From contig CM039508.1 of assembly GCA_022432975.1 (NCBI GenBank), positions 26,609,999 to 26,673,998 of the forward strand: 64,000 nt of DNA, read 5' to 3'. Below, piece by piece: positions 9,980-19,043 of the stretch. A program made the translations under genes and the position numbers. Source of the DNA: Begonia masoniana. Its lineage: Eukaryota; Streptophyta; Magnoliopsida; Cucurbitales; Begoniaceae. Below the pieces are notes generated by a model. It saw only the letters and a program-made list of their open reading frames with translations. It had not been told where the DNA came from and did no database searches. The stretch's first letter is position 1; each line of letters begins with the position of its first letter.

Positions 9980-10675
9980 TCTTGCCAAACCCTAATCCAC
10001 CTTAGGTTTGCCTATTTAAGCATAGCATTGGTGCATGTATTAAAACTTTTGGCCCATTTTATAAAATTGCTATTTTTCCTAACTAAGGTTAGAAGCCCCT
10101 CCTTGGGTGTTTTCCTCGATTCTTGAATCGAGTGGAGAGATCCTCCCTTGTTCCCCTCGTCCTCAGGTTTCTAGGTGAACTTGAATCTTTCCCTCACCCT
10201 CTTCTCTAGAGATTTGGGTTCGAGGACGAAAACCTAAGCGTACGGTGGTCGTTTTCCTCCAGGAAAACGTGCACCCGAGAGCTCAACGTGAGATAGCTCC
10301 TCGGGTCCGCCAAAGGTATTTCCAATTTCATTATTTCCAACACATTTTCACACACATATTCACACACATATTCGGCCAATCACTATTCACACACTTCACA
10401 TTATTTTTCTTGCATTTTCTCTTCATTTTATCTTCATCTTCTTCACGGATTCACACACGTTTCTCCACCTCCATCTTACTTCTTATTATTCATTTCATGC
10501 CATTTTCTTTCTACTCATTCTCGGCCATGTTTGTATTTTAATGATATCTCTTTTTACATGCATATTACCTCCATTTTACTATCCTTTTCCTTCTGGATTT
10601 TTCCTCCACGAATTACACGAACACTTGTTTATTTTGTGGGTACTACACAGCCCTTTCCTAAGGGACTCTGTGTCA
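9980..10675 (+). repeat. E1 5' LTR remnant (3' part only)
   Basis: Starts at CTTGCCAAACCCTAATCC, an internal LTR position equal to about 35566 of the 3' LTR, directly fused to 5S spacer. It contains the TATTTAAG promoter box near 10013 and the inverted repeat GTTTTCCTCCAGGAAAAC at 10251-10268, and ends TGTCA at 10675. About 870 bp of LTR is missing on the left. Confidence 0.85.
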
Positions 10676-10677
10676 AG

Positions 10678-10689
10678 TGGTATAAGAGA
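10678..10689 (+). other. E1 primer binding site (tRNA-Met type, decayed)
   Basis: TGGTATAAGAGA lies 2 bases after the LTR end. The intact form in sister elements, TGGTATCAGAGC, is complementary to the 3' end of initiator tRNA-Met. Confidence 0.75.
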
Positions 10690-11723
10690 ACAAGGCTTCC
10701 CACATGCGTTTTAGTTGTCTTTGGTCTTAGCCAAAAGTTGACACAAAACCGGGAAAGCCGCCTTTCTAGCATAATTTTCGGAGCTATTTTGTGCTATTTT
10801 TGTGCTATGCTTAACATTAAATTTGCTACCATTTTTATTGTCATTTAATAACTTAAAATATTAAGTTGAAATGTGGTATGCATGGACATAAATCGGCCAA
10901 GGTAATAATTTCATTCCCCTTGCATTTTTGTTCTCGATTTTGGATTATATTTGCTTCGAAATTTTGCATTTCTTGCCTCGGTTTCCTTTAGCTTATTTTG
11001 TTATGTTGGAACCATGATTAGCATAAAAAATGTATGCCATTAACTCATATAAAATCTGCTCTTATTGTTACATAGAGAAATCGGCCAAGAAATTTCGATT
11101 AAATAGGTTTATGCTTGATGTTAAGTTTCGGATTTTCTACTATGTTTATGCTCAGTTTTAACATTATTTTGTTGATTGTTTGCACTTGGATTTAGCCTAT
11201 GAATCTTCTATTATATGCTGGTGTTTGGGTACACAAAATTGATTGCAAGATTATATCAAATTTAAGTTGAATCCGGACATAGAAGAACATAGCACTTCAT
11301 GAAAATTTCTGCTCTTATAACTAAAATTTCAGCATGTTAAATTGGTTCAAGCTTGTGTTTTAATCATTTTTCTTACTATTTTTGAAGTTATTTAGTTGGT
11401 ATTAACATTATCGTGAGTGAATCTAACTTAAAGTTGAAGAAATTGTGAAATTTGGTTGGATTTGTGGTATTAGCATGTTATTGAAAATTCATTTCTAAGT
11501 AGTTTGCAAATGTTATTGAAACTTCTAAGTTGTTTTATTGAATTCAAAATTTTAAATGTTAAGTATGAGCATGATTTTATTCTATTTTTGTCTTAGCTAG
11601 GAATCATTCCTTAGTACCTAAAAATTTACCTAAGACACTAAAGAGATAATCACCTCACTAATTTAAAATGAAACAACTTAGGCAAGAATTTAAATTTGGA
11701 ATTTAAAATTAAAATACCTAGTT
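10690..11723 (+). other. E1 untranslated leader
   Basis: About 1 kb of AT-rich sequence between PBS and gag, homologous along its length to the leaders at 40200-41242 and 45563-46850 (shared phrases such as TTATTTAGTTGGTATTAA and ATAATCACCTCACTAATTT). No ORF of note. Confidence 0.75.
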
Positions 11724-11764
11724 ATGACTAATAGAAGAGGCTTCACACGAGACACACCACACCG
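11724..11764 (+). pseudogene. gag: E1 gag, N-terminal 13 codons (split by T1)
   Basis: ATG at 11724 starts MTNRRGFTRDTPH, matching the gag starts at 41243 and 46851. T1 is inserted after base 11764; the frame resumes after the duplicated CACCG at 21670. Confidence 0.7.
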
Positions 11765-12164
11765 TGTAATATCCGGTTTGTACGGACCTTTTATTATATT
11801 ATTATTATATTATTATTGGCATTTTTGTAATTATGTCAAATCAGGTCCGATTTACGAAAAGAAAGCGTCATTACGATCCTAGCGATTAATTAGAATTTTA
11901 AGGAAATTCTGGGAATTTTCAGAATAGTGACGCTATATTCCGAGTAATTACTATTATCATAAAGTAAAAGACATTCTCGTAAAAATAGCAAACGAGGTCC
12001 AAATTGCGAACGGACAGTTTTGTTAAATCCCAAATAATTAGATGGACTTATTGGTAAAGTAAGGACGTATGGAGTAGTCGAATGGCTAGACGATTAACGA
12101 ACCGAAGAACGAAATCAATATAAAAATCAAAGAAGGGCAAAACGGTAAATTGTAAAATCAATTT

Positions 12165-12172
12165 TATAAATA
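12165..12172 (+). promoter_or_regulatory. TATA box of T1 5' LTR
   Basis: TATAAATA about 20-30 bp before a CT-rich stretch (CTCTCTTTTCTCTC), the usual layout of a plant RNA polymerase II start. The same motif is at 19444-19451 in the 3' LTR. Confidence 0.6.
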
Positions 12173-12345
12173 ACACAAATTCCCTCCTTTTCCCTCACTT
12201 CTCTCTTTTCTCTCTTTTCTCTCTGGAACTCACGAACAGAGAAGATTTCTTCTCTCGGCCGCCGGCGAGCTCCACCATTCCGACCTCCGTCCGACCTCCG
12301 TTTCTCCTCCGTCCTTCACGGTTTCTTCCTCTCTCGCTACCCTCG

Positions 12346-13312
12346 GTATGTAGCTTTAGTTTTCGAGTGTTTAATTCGAGTTTCGGTTCGATTTAGGGTT
12401 AGGGTTTCGATTAGGGTTTTCGTTAAAAATGCGATTTAGGCTTCGTAATTAATAGGTTAGCCGTGATTAGGTATATATTGAACGTATTGGACGTTATTGG
12501 ACGAAGAAAATCAATTTGCGAAAAAGTTATAAATTGGTTAAATTTCGGGTTTTTAGAGAAAAACTCGTTATTTGAGAATTTGGATTATCGAGCTATAATT
12601 AACGTTCGAAATGCTTTAATTAGCTAAGTGAAGAATTTAGGATAATTCTTTAGTTAAAGTTTGAAATTTGGACGTTAATAGTTTAAATTGGTTTTAATTG
12701 CGAATGTCGTGTTTTTCTCAGACACACGACTCCCGTGGACGAAGCTTGAGATCCAGCGCGCTCGAGGTAAGTTCTCGTGACTTGCTTGACCCAAAGGTCT
12801 ACACCATACCTCGTCGTCGTATCAAGGATCCTTGAGGGTTCCTTGTTTTACGTTGTTTAGGTTGGGTAGTTAGGTTAGTTGTTTATAGGTTATGTTATAT
12901 TGTCTGCTGATATGAACTGTTTGTTTACTTTCCGCTGATATGAACTGTTCATGCATCACGTGTTTCAAAATGGAATAAAAAATGGGTTTCTGCACGAGTT
13001 TTCAATGAAATGAATAATGAACGAAAATACGTAATCTGTATCTGAAAGGTCACGCGGGATGGGGCTTAGGCATGGCTGTAGGGTTTGTGAGCATGTACCC
13101 CCCCCCCCCCCATCTAAGTGGAAAGTGGTAGTTCGACCGCAGAATGTATCCTTTCCATTTAGTGGGCTGATATCTCGGTGGCAATATGTATGAAATGACC
13201 TGATATGTCTGATGAGCATGTTTTCTGAACTTCATATGCACTGACACGCATGCATCTGCATTTACGTAGCTTACTGAGATTTCAATATCTCATATGTGTC
13301 TGTATGGTGTAG
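12346..13312 (+). other. Intron-like segments in T1 5' LTR leader (candidate)
   Basis: Candidate donor CG|GTATGT at 12346, acceptor TTTTTCTCAG ending 12721, a 45-nt candidate exon 12722-12766, donor GAG|GTAAGT at 12767, acceptor GGTGTAG ending 13312. The same two donor/acceptor neighbourhoods recur in the LTRs of S3 and S5, and the layout is similar in T3. Inferred from motif conservation only; no transcript evidence. Confidence 0.4.
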
Positions 13313-13910
13313 GTGATAGTTCTAGGAGTACGTTGAGCCAGGTGAGGATGATATTCCTCCTCCGGACGTAGGAGCAGCTGATGGATGATGGCCGTGGGAG
13401 TGCGCTGAGCAGTCGAGGCGCGTTTTGACCCGTGGTGGGTGTATGTAAAGGTTTTGGGGGTTCTTCATGATATTTTGGATTGATGACGAACTGTATAGAG
13501 CATATTTAGGTTGTTTGGATCTGGATAGGGGTTAGATAACGTTTTGGTAATTGTATGTAAAAATGTTTGGTTTAAACAGTTATTTAAACGTATAGAAATT
13601 CTGGAACTGTTTGGTTTAAATTAAGTGTTATGAACTATTTTTAGGTTGATACGGATAGCTCGGTTTTTAAGAGCTATCCACGCAGTTGGACTTCGTAAAG
13701 TCCGACGCGAGTCGATTGAGTTTAGATTATGTTTTAATTGGTTGAGTTAGGTTGTGAATTATGGTGATTGTTGGAGTGAAATAACAGAGATTTGCTCTCT
13801 GGAATTCAGGATTCCAGAGAGCTAATTGAGGTAATGGTGAAGCAGGAAGGATTGAGGAAAATGGTTAAGTGTTGAAGGTTACTGAAGGAAATTGAACGAA
13901 GGAAAGTGGG

Positions 13911-14120
13911 ATCGCTGCATAGCATGCAGTGATCGATCTCTGCTTTTCAGCAGAGATCGATCGCTGCCCTTGCTACATGCTGCAGCGATCGATCTCTGCT
14001 GAAAAGCAGAGATCAATCGCTGCATGCAGCGATCGATCTCTGTAAACTACAGAGATCAATCGCTTGCTACCTTTATGCATGCAGCGATCGATCTCTGTAG
14101 TTTACAGAGATCGATCGCCC
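13911..14120. repeat. Palindromic GATCGCTGC / CAGAGATC module (5' LTR)
   Basis: A run of nested inverted repeats built from GCAGCGATCGATCTCTG and its complement, with loops TTTT, GAAA and TAAACTA. Several perfect arms of 17-20 bp can form hairpins. Also present at 21184-21400. Confidence 0.85.
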
Positions 14121-14379
14121 CCCCTCCTTTTGGGCAACGAATTCCGATCTTGCCCTCCCTTCTTTTAATTGTTTTCTTTTAAGTGTTATTAAATATTTTA
14201 GTTTTAATTATTTATTAAAGGTTTTGTTTTAAATGCTTTTAAAGTTCAGTTTTAATTCCGACTTCAGTTCTGATTTCAACTTCAGTTTTAGATTCCGCAT
14301 AACGTTTTATTTAAAATGTAAAATAAAAATGAAAAATTAGTACGGGTAAATGGGTACAGTATTAGGGGTGTTACATTTA

Positions 14380-14391
14380 TGGTATCAGAGC
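14380..14391 (+). other. T1 primer binding site (tRNA-Met)
   Basis: TGGTATCAGAGC, 4 bases after the 5' LTR end; complementary to the 3' end of initiator tRNA-Met. Confidence 0.9.
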
Positions 14392-14540
14392 CCCCGGGTT
14401 TTAAAACCGATTCTGTAGACTGCTCGACTGCACAGCCACTACGCGGATATCCTTTATCAACTGTAAGTCTGTTTATAGCTTTCTTTGATTTTATTTCTTA
14501 GAGATTATTTGTTTTAAATTTTATAGGAGTTTTATACACT

Positions 14541-15337
14541 ATGACTCGAGGAAGGGATCCTAGAGACGACGCGATGGATCGTCTTACAGACTTGATAGAC
14601 CGCCAGTCCCAGCATATGGACCGGCAAGCGCAACAAATTTCGGACTTAGTGAACCGAGAGAACCAGCGAGAGAATCAGAGGACTCAGGAGTTGGTAGTCC
14701 CCAGTAATTAGGGTATGCAGAGGTTTCAAAGCCTTCGGCCTCCAGTATTCGAGGGCCAGTCATCGGACCCGACACGTGCCGAGGAGTGGATTAGGGTTAT
14801 GGAGGACATGTTGAGTTACGCCGAGGTTGCCAACGGGAGCAGGGTCGCTTATGCTACGTTTCACTTAGCTTTGGACGCTCGTTTCTGGTGGGACTCGATC
14901 AAGTCCACCACAGATGTATCAGTTATGACTTGGGATCGATTCAAGTTTTTATTCTACGATAAGTATTTCAGCCGCACGGTGAAAGTGGCCAAGAGGAACG
15001 AGTTTATGCAGCTGAAGCAGACTGGTTCAGTTGCAGATTATATTCGGAGATTTGAGTCTTTATCACGATTCGCACCTCGCCTTGTCAGCGATAATGAGGA
15101 GAAGGTGCACCAGTTTATGGAGGGACTTAATCCGGAGATCCGGATGCACGTGGTTGTCTCAGGTATTATTGATGTACCTTTTTTGATATTACAGCCAGAG
15201 CTCTGGATATTGAGGCTGCCAGAGCCACTTGTATTAGACCGAGGGAGCCAGCTAAGGGCTTCTTTCGCGAGATTCGACCTCAGACGCAGAGCCGAGGTTG
15301 GCAGCCCAGAGCACCGCCCCAGTCACAGCAGCGGGGT
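14541..15337 (+). pseudogene. gag: T1 gag (capsid), stop and frameshift
   Basis: ATG at 14541 opens a frame of 56 codons that meets a TAG at 14709; the same frame continues from 14715 with the capsid-type gag region. Recognisable Ty3-gag features are WWDSIK, the YFS block and QTGSVADYIRRFESL, closely matching T3 gag. A frameshift lies in the T-run near 15180-15184: downstream the coding frame changes to the one that runs into the zinc knuckle and pol. Function when intact: structural protein of the cytoplasmic virus-like particle that packages element RNA. Confidence 0.85.
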
Positions 15338-18300
15338 GTGAAGAGACCTCTCGAGGGAGGTAATGATCGGGGTAAGGGGAAGCAGATACAGGGGGCTTCT
15401 CAGATGCCATGGTGTCCCTTGTGCCAGAGAGAGCATAGTGGAGAGTGCCGTGTGGGCTCTAACAAATGCTACAGATGTGGTAAAGTCGGCCATTTTGTTA
15501 GAGAATGCCCCTATCCGGGCCGAGATCAGTTGGGCGGAGATCAGAGGAAGGTTATGCCCAGGATTTTCGCCTTCATCGAGCCTGAGGATGTTGATGACGA
15601 TGCTCAGCCTGCCGTGATTGCAGGTACTATTTTGCTTATGGGCGCTACTGTATTTACTTTGATGGATACCGGAGCTACGCACTCCTTCGTATCGACTGCA
15701 TGTATGGCTAGATTGGGGTTAGAGTCTGAGTCGGCAGAGTACGAGTATAGTGTGATGCTGCCCTCAGGAGAGCGTATGCAGTCCAGTCGTGTTATTCAGG
15801 GGAATATTATTTCTGTTGGGAGCGTTACCCTCTACGCACGTCTGATCGTTATGGGCATAGAGCGGTACGACCTTATTTTGGGGATGGACTGGCTAGCACA
15901 GCACTTCGCCACCATCGATTGTCGCTCCGGGATTGTGACCTTCCGACCCCCGGATAGTGCCGAGTTTTCTTATCAGGCGATGAACCGATTGAGTGGATCG
16001 CCTATTTCTTATGATATGGAGGTCAACGAGCAATTCAAAGGTGCGTGCTCTATTTATTTGGCCTCAGTTTTTGATATTCAGTTGCTCAGCGGAGTACAGC
16101 CGAGCGACATTCCTATTGTTAGAGAGTTCTCTAGTATATTCCTCGATGATCTTCCCGGTTTACCACCAGACCGGGAGATTGAGTTCACTATTGACGTCTA
16201 TCCAAACTCCGCGCTAAGGTTCAAGAACCCGTATCGGTTGGCACCAGCTGAGTTGAGAGAGTTGAGGACACAGCTTGATGAGTTGCTAGAAAAGGGTTTT
16301 ATTCGGCCCAGCGTTTCACCCTGGGGTGCGCCCGTTCTGTTTGTTAAGAAGAAAGACGGGACCCTCAGGATGTGCATTGATTACAGGGAGCTGAATAAGC
16401 TCACGGTGAAGAATAAGTATCCATTGCCCCGCATCGACGACTTGTTTGATCAGCTACAGGGTGCCCGAGTATTTTCCAGGATTGATCTGCGCTCGGGTTA
16501 CAATCAGCTGAAGGTTCGGAGAGATGACATACCGAAGACGGCGTTCCGAACGAGGTATGGGCATTATGAGTTCCTTGTTATGTCTTTCGGGCTCACTAAT
16601 GCTCCTGCAGCGTTCATGGATCTGATGAACCGTGTCTTCAAAGAGTACTTGGATAAGTTCGTAGTGGTTTTTATCGACGACATTCTGATATATTCTAAGA
16701 CAAAGGAAGATCACGAGGAGCATCTGAGGACTGTTCTGAGGACTTTATGTGAGCACTATCTATATCCGAAGTTCTCCAAATGCGAATTTTGGTTGGATCA
16801 GATCAGTTTCCTTGGCCATGTTGTATCACAGGACGGAGTTTCTGTGGATCCGAGCAAAGTCCAGGCGGTCAGAGATTGGCCACAGCCGAAGAACGTACGT
16901 GAGGTGCGTGGATTTCTCGGATTAGCCGGTTATTACCGGAAGTTTATTCAGGGATTCTCGAAGATTGCACTTCCCTTATCACGCTTAACTCGGAAGAGTG
17001 AGAGGTTTATTTGGTCATCTGCTTGCGATGACAGTTTTGCAGAGTTAAAGCAGAGATTGACCACCGCTCCAGTTCTGGCGCTACCTGTTGAGGGTGTCAG
17101 GTTCAGTATTTACTGCGATGCATCTGGAGTCGGGCTCGGTTGTGTGTTGATGCAGGAGGGGAAAGTCATTTCTTATGCTTCTCGGCAGCTGAAGCCGTAT
17201 GAGCAGAACTACCCTACGCATGACCTCGAGTTAGCAGCTGTGGTCTTCGCACTGAAGATATGGAGACATTACTTATATGGGCAGCAGTGCGAGATATTCT
17301 CCGACCACAAGAGCTTGAAGTACTTATTTACGCAGAAGGAACTGAATATGCGGCAACGCAGGTGGCTTGAGTTCGTCAAGGACTATGATTTTGATATCAA
17401 GTACCACCCAGGGAAGGCAAACAAGGTAGCTGATGCCTTGAGTAGAATGCCTTCTGCGAGTCAGCCTTCATTAGCAGCGATGTCAGTTACGCTGCGGTCA
17501 GAGATTGAGAGATTCGACGTGGAGATAGTGGCAGAGTTGTCCAGCATGCTCACTAGTATTTCTCTCAGGCCGACCATTCTGGATCGTATACGCGAGGCTC
17601 AGCAGAGCGATGCGGAGTGTATTGAGCTTCGATCGAGCATGTTATTAGATGACTCGTCGGATTTTCACTTATCTGCAGATGGTATTCTGAGATTCAGGCA
17701 CAGGTGGTACGTGCCTAACGATGAGAGTTTGAAGAAGGATATTTTGACTGAGGCACATTCTTCAGCTTATTCAGTGCACCCGGGAAGTACTAAGATGTAC
17801 CGGGATTTGAGGCAACACTTCTGGTGGCCAAACATGAAGAGGGAGGTGGCCAAGTATGTTGAGACCTGTTTAGTCTGTCAGCAGGTGAAGGCCGAGCACC
17901 AGAGACCGTCCGGGACATTATTGCCACTGCCGATTCCGGAGTGGAAGTGGGAGCAGATCTCCATGGACTTTATTGTTGGACTCCCGAGGACGACGAAGGG
18001 CCACGATGGCATATGGGTTATTGTGGACCGATTGACAAAGTCGGCCCACTTCTTAGCTGTGAAGATGACATCATCCATGGATCAGCTCGCCGAACTATAT
18101 GTGCAGGAGATCGTTAGATTGCACGGAGTTCCAGTTTCTATTGTCTCCGACAGAGATCCTAGATTCACGTCAAAGTTCTGGAAGAGTTTACATCGAGCTA
18201 TGGGGACTCAGCTAAATTTCAGCACAGCGTTTCATCCTCAGACCGATGGTCAGACAGAGAGGACGAACCAGATTCTTGAGGATATGCTCAGAGCGTGTGT

Positions 18301-18829
18301 GCTGGAGTTTCAGGGCTCGTGGAGCCGATATTTACCTCTGGTTGAGTTCTCGTATAACAACAGCTTCCAGGCTACTATCGGCATGGCTCCGTATGAGGCT
18401 TTATATGGTCGGAAGTGTAGGTCTCCGTTATATTGGGACGAGGTTGGCGAGGCCAGCATCGTTGGTCCTGAGATCTTACAGCAAACGGCAGATAAGATTG
18501 CCGTTATCCGACAGCGAATTGAGGTAGCTCAGAGCCGGCAGAAGAGTTATGCCGACACGAGACGGCGGGAGCTAGAGTTCGAGGAGGGCGACGAAGTTTA
18601 TTTGAAGGTTTCTCCATTCAAAGGCGTCGCGAGATTTGGAAGGAGGGGTAAGCTGAACCCTCGGTACGTGGGGCCCTTTCCTGTTCTGAAGAGGATCGGG
18701 AAGTTGGCGTATAGGCTGCAGCTTCCGGCTTCTATGGAGGGCATTCATGATGTGTTTCACGTATCTATGCTTCGGAGATGTTTACGTGATCCATCTCATG
18801 CCGTGGAGACTACAGAGATCGAGGTATAG
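15338..18829 (+). CDS. pol: T1 pol: zinc knuckle, protease, RT, RNase H, integrase
   Basis: 1163-residue open frame, entered from gag upstream (the GTG at 15338 is only where the listed frame begins; no real start is implied). Residues: CCHC zinc knuckle [14 protein letters not shown] at 44-57, preceded by a second Cys/His cluster at 26-37; aspartic protease DTGATHS at 110-116; reverse transcriptase with FIDD at 445-448; RNase H from about 590 (YCDAS, Asp 593); integrase HHCC (His 806, His 813, Cys 843, Cys 846) and catalytic Asp 876, Asp 937, Glu 973. The frame ends at a TAG (18827-18829), but homology to T3 continues in the same frame for 57 more codons to 19003, so this stop is a mutation, most simply CAG to TAG. 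Confidence 0.93.
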   Translation: MKRPLEGGNDRGKGKQIQGASQMPWCPLCQREHSGECRVGSNKCYRCGKVGHFVRECPYPGRDQLGGDQRKVMPRIFAFIEPEDVDDDAQPAVIAGTILLMGATVFTLMDTGATHSFVSTACMARLGLESESAEYEYSVMLPSGERMQSSRVIQGNIISVGSVTLYARLIVMGIERYDLILGMDWLAQHFATIDCRSGIVTFRPPDSAEFSYQAMNRLSGSPISYDMEVNEQFKGACSIYLASVFDIQLLSGVQPSDIPIVREFSSIFLDDLPGLPPDREIEFTIDVYPNSALRFKNPYRLAPAELRELRTQLDELLEKGFIRPSVSPWGAPVLFVKKKDGTLRMCIDYRELNKLTVKNKYPLPRIDDLFDQLQGARVFSRIDLRSGYNQLKVRRDDIPKTAFRTRYGHYEFLVMSFGLTNAPAAFMDLMNRVFKEYLDKFVVVFIDDILIYSKTKEDHEEHLRTVLRTLCEHYLYPKFSKCEFWLDQISFLGHVVSQDGVSVDPSKVQAVRDWPQPKNVREVRGFLGLAGYYRKFIQGFSKIALPLSRLTRKSERFIWSSACDDSFAELKQRLTTAPVLALPVEGVRFSIYCDASGVGLGCVLMQEGKVISYASRQLKPYEQNYPTHDLELAAVVFALKIWRHYLYGQQCEIFSDHKSLKYLFTQKELNMRQRRWLEFVKDYDFDIKYHPGKANKVADALSRMPSASQPSLAAMSVTLRSEIERFDVEIVAELSSMLTSISLRPTILDRIREAQQSDAECIELRSSMLLDDSSDFHLSADGILRFRHRWYVPNDESLKKDILTEAHSSAYSVHPGSTKMYRDLRQHFWWPNMKREVAKYVETCLVCQQVKAEHQRPSGTLLPLPIPEWKWEQISMDFIVGLPRTTKGHDGIWVIVDRLTKSAHFLAVKMTSSMDQLAELYVQEIVRLHGVPVSIVSDRDPRFTSKFWKSLHRAMGTQLNFSTAFHPQTDGQTERTNQILEDMLRACVLEFQGSWSRYLPLVEFSYNNSFQATIGMAPYEALYGRKCRSPLYWDEVGEASIVGPEILQQTADKIAVIRQRIEVAQSRQKSYADTRRRELEFEEGDEVYLKVSPFKGVARFGRRGKLNPRYVGPFPVLKRIGKLAYRLQLPASMEGIHDVFHVSMLRRCLRDPSHAVETTEIEV

Positions 18830-19003
18830 CCTACCTTGACTTACGAGGTGAAGCCGGTACGTATTCTGGAGTACTCTACCAAAGTCTTGCGCAACAAGGA
18901 GATTCCCCTGGTCAAAGTCCTATGGCGGAACCACGAGGTGGAAGAGGCTACGTGGGAACGACAGCAGGATATGATGACTAGGTATCCTGATCTGTTTGGA
19001 TAG
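18830..19003 (+). pseudogene. pol: T1 pol C-terminal chromodomain-like tail (after in-frame TAG)
   Basis: Same frame as pol; keeps LRNKEIPLVKVLW and EEATWERQQDM, the C-terminal pattern typical of chromovirus integrases, and ends at a TAG at 19001-19003. Loss of this tail would remove the presumed chromatin-targeting module. Confidence 0.8.
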
Positions 19004-19030
19004 TTTAATTTTGTGGACAAAATTCTGAAT

Positions 19031-19043
19031 AAGGAGGGGAGAA
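19031..19043 (+). other. T1 polypurine tract
   Basis: AAGGAGGGGAGAA directly before the 3' LTR, the site for plus-strand DNA priming. Confidence 0.88.

Larger units (their letters stand above)
11765..14375 (+). repeat. T1 5' LTR
   Basis: 2611 bp. In order: TATAAATA at 12165 followed by a CT-rich start region; a GC-rich leader (CGGCCGCCGGCGAGCTCC); intron-like segments (see 12346-13312); a C-homopolymer near 13100; short inverted repeats CTCTCTGGAATT / GATTCCAGAGAG near 13795; the palindromic module 13911-14120; and an AT-rich end. Confidence 0.92.

Noticed and set aside
10245..10848. ORFs of 98 and 105 codons after the E1 LTR promoter
   Set aside because: They are low-complexity Phe/Ser/His-rich translations of the LTR and leader; the frames are not kept in sister LTRs.
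13911..14120. Repeat-spacer array or miRNA gene in the T1 LTR
   Set aside because: Arms are direct and inverted variants of one short word without regular spacing; a miRNA call needs small RNA data, so only the palindromic module is reported.
15363..18760. Secondary ORFs inside T1 pol (15363-15617, 16454-16723 minus, 18246-18527)
   Set aside because: Shadows of the 1163-codon pol frame.
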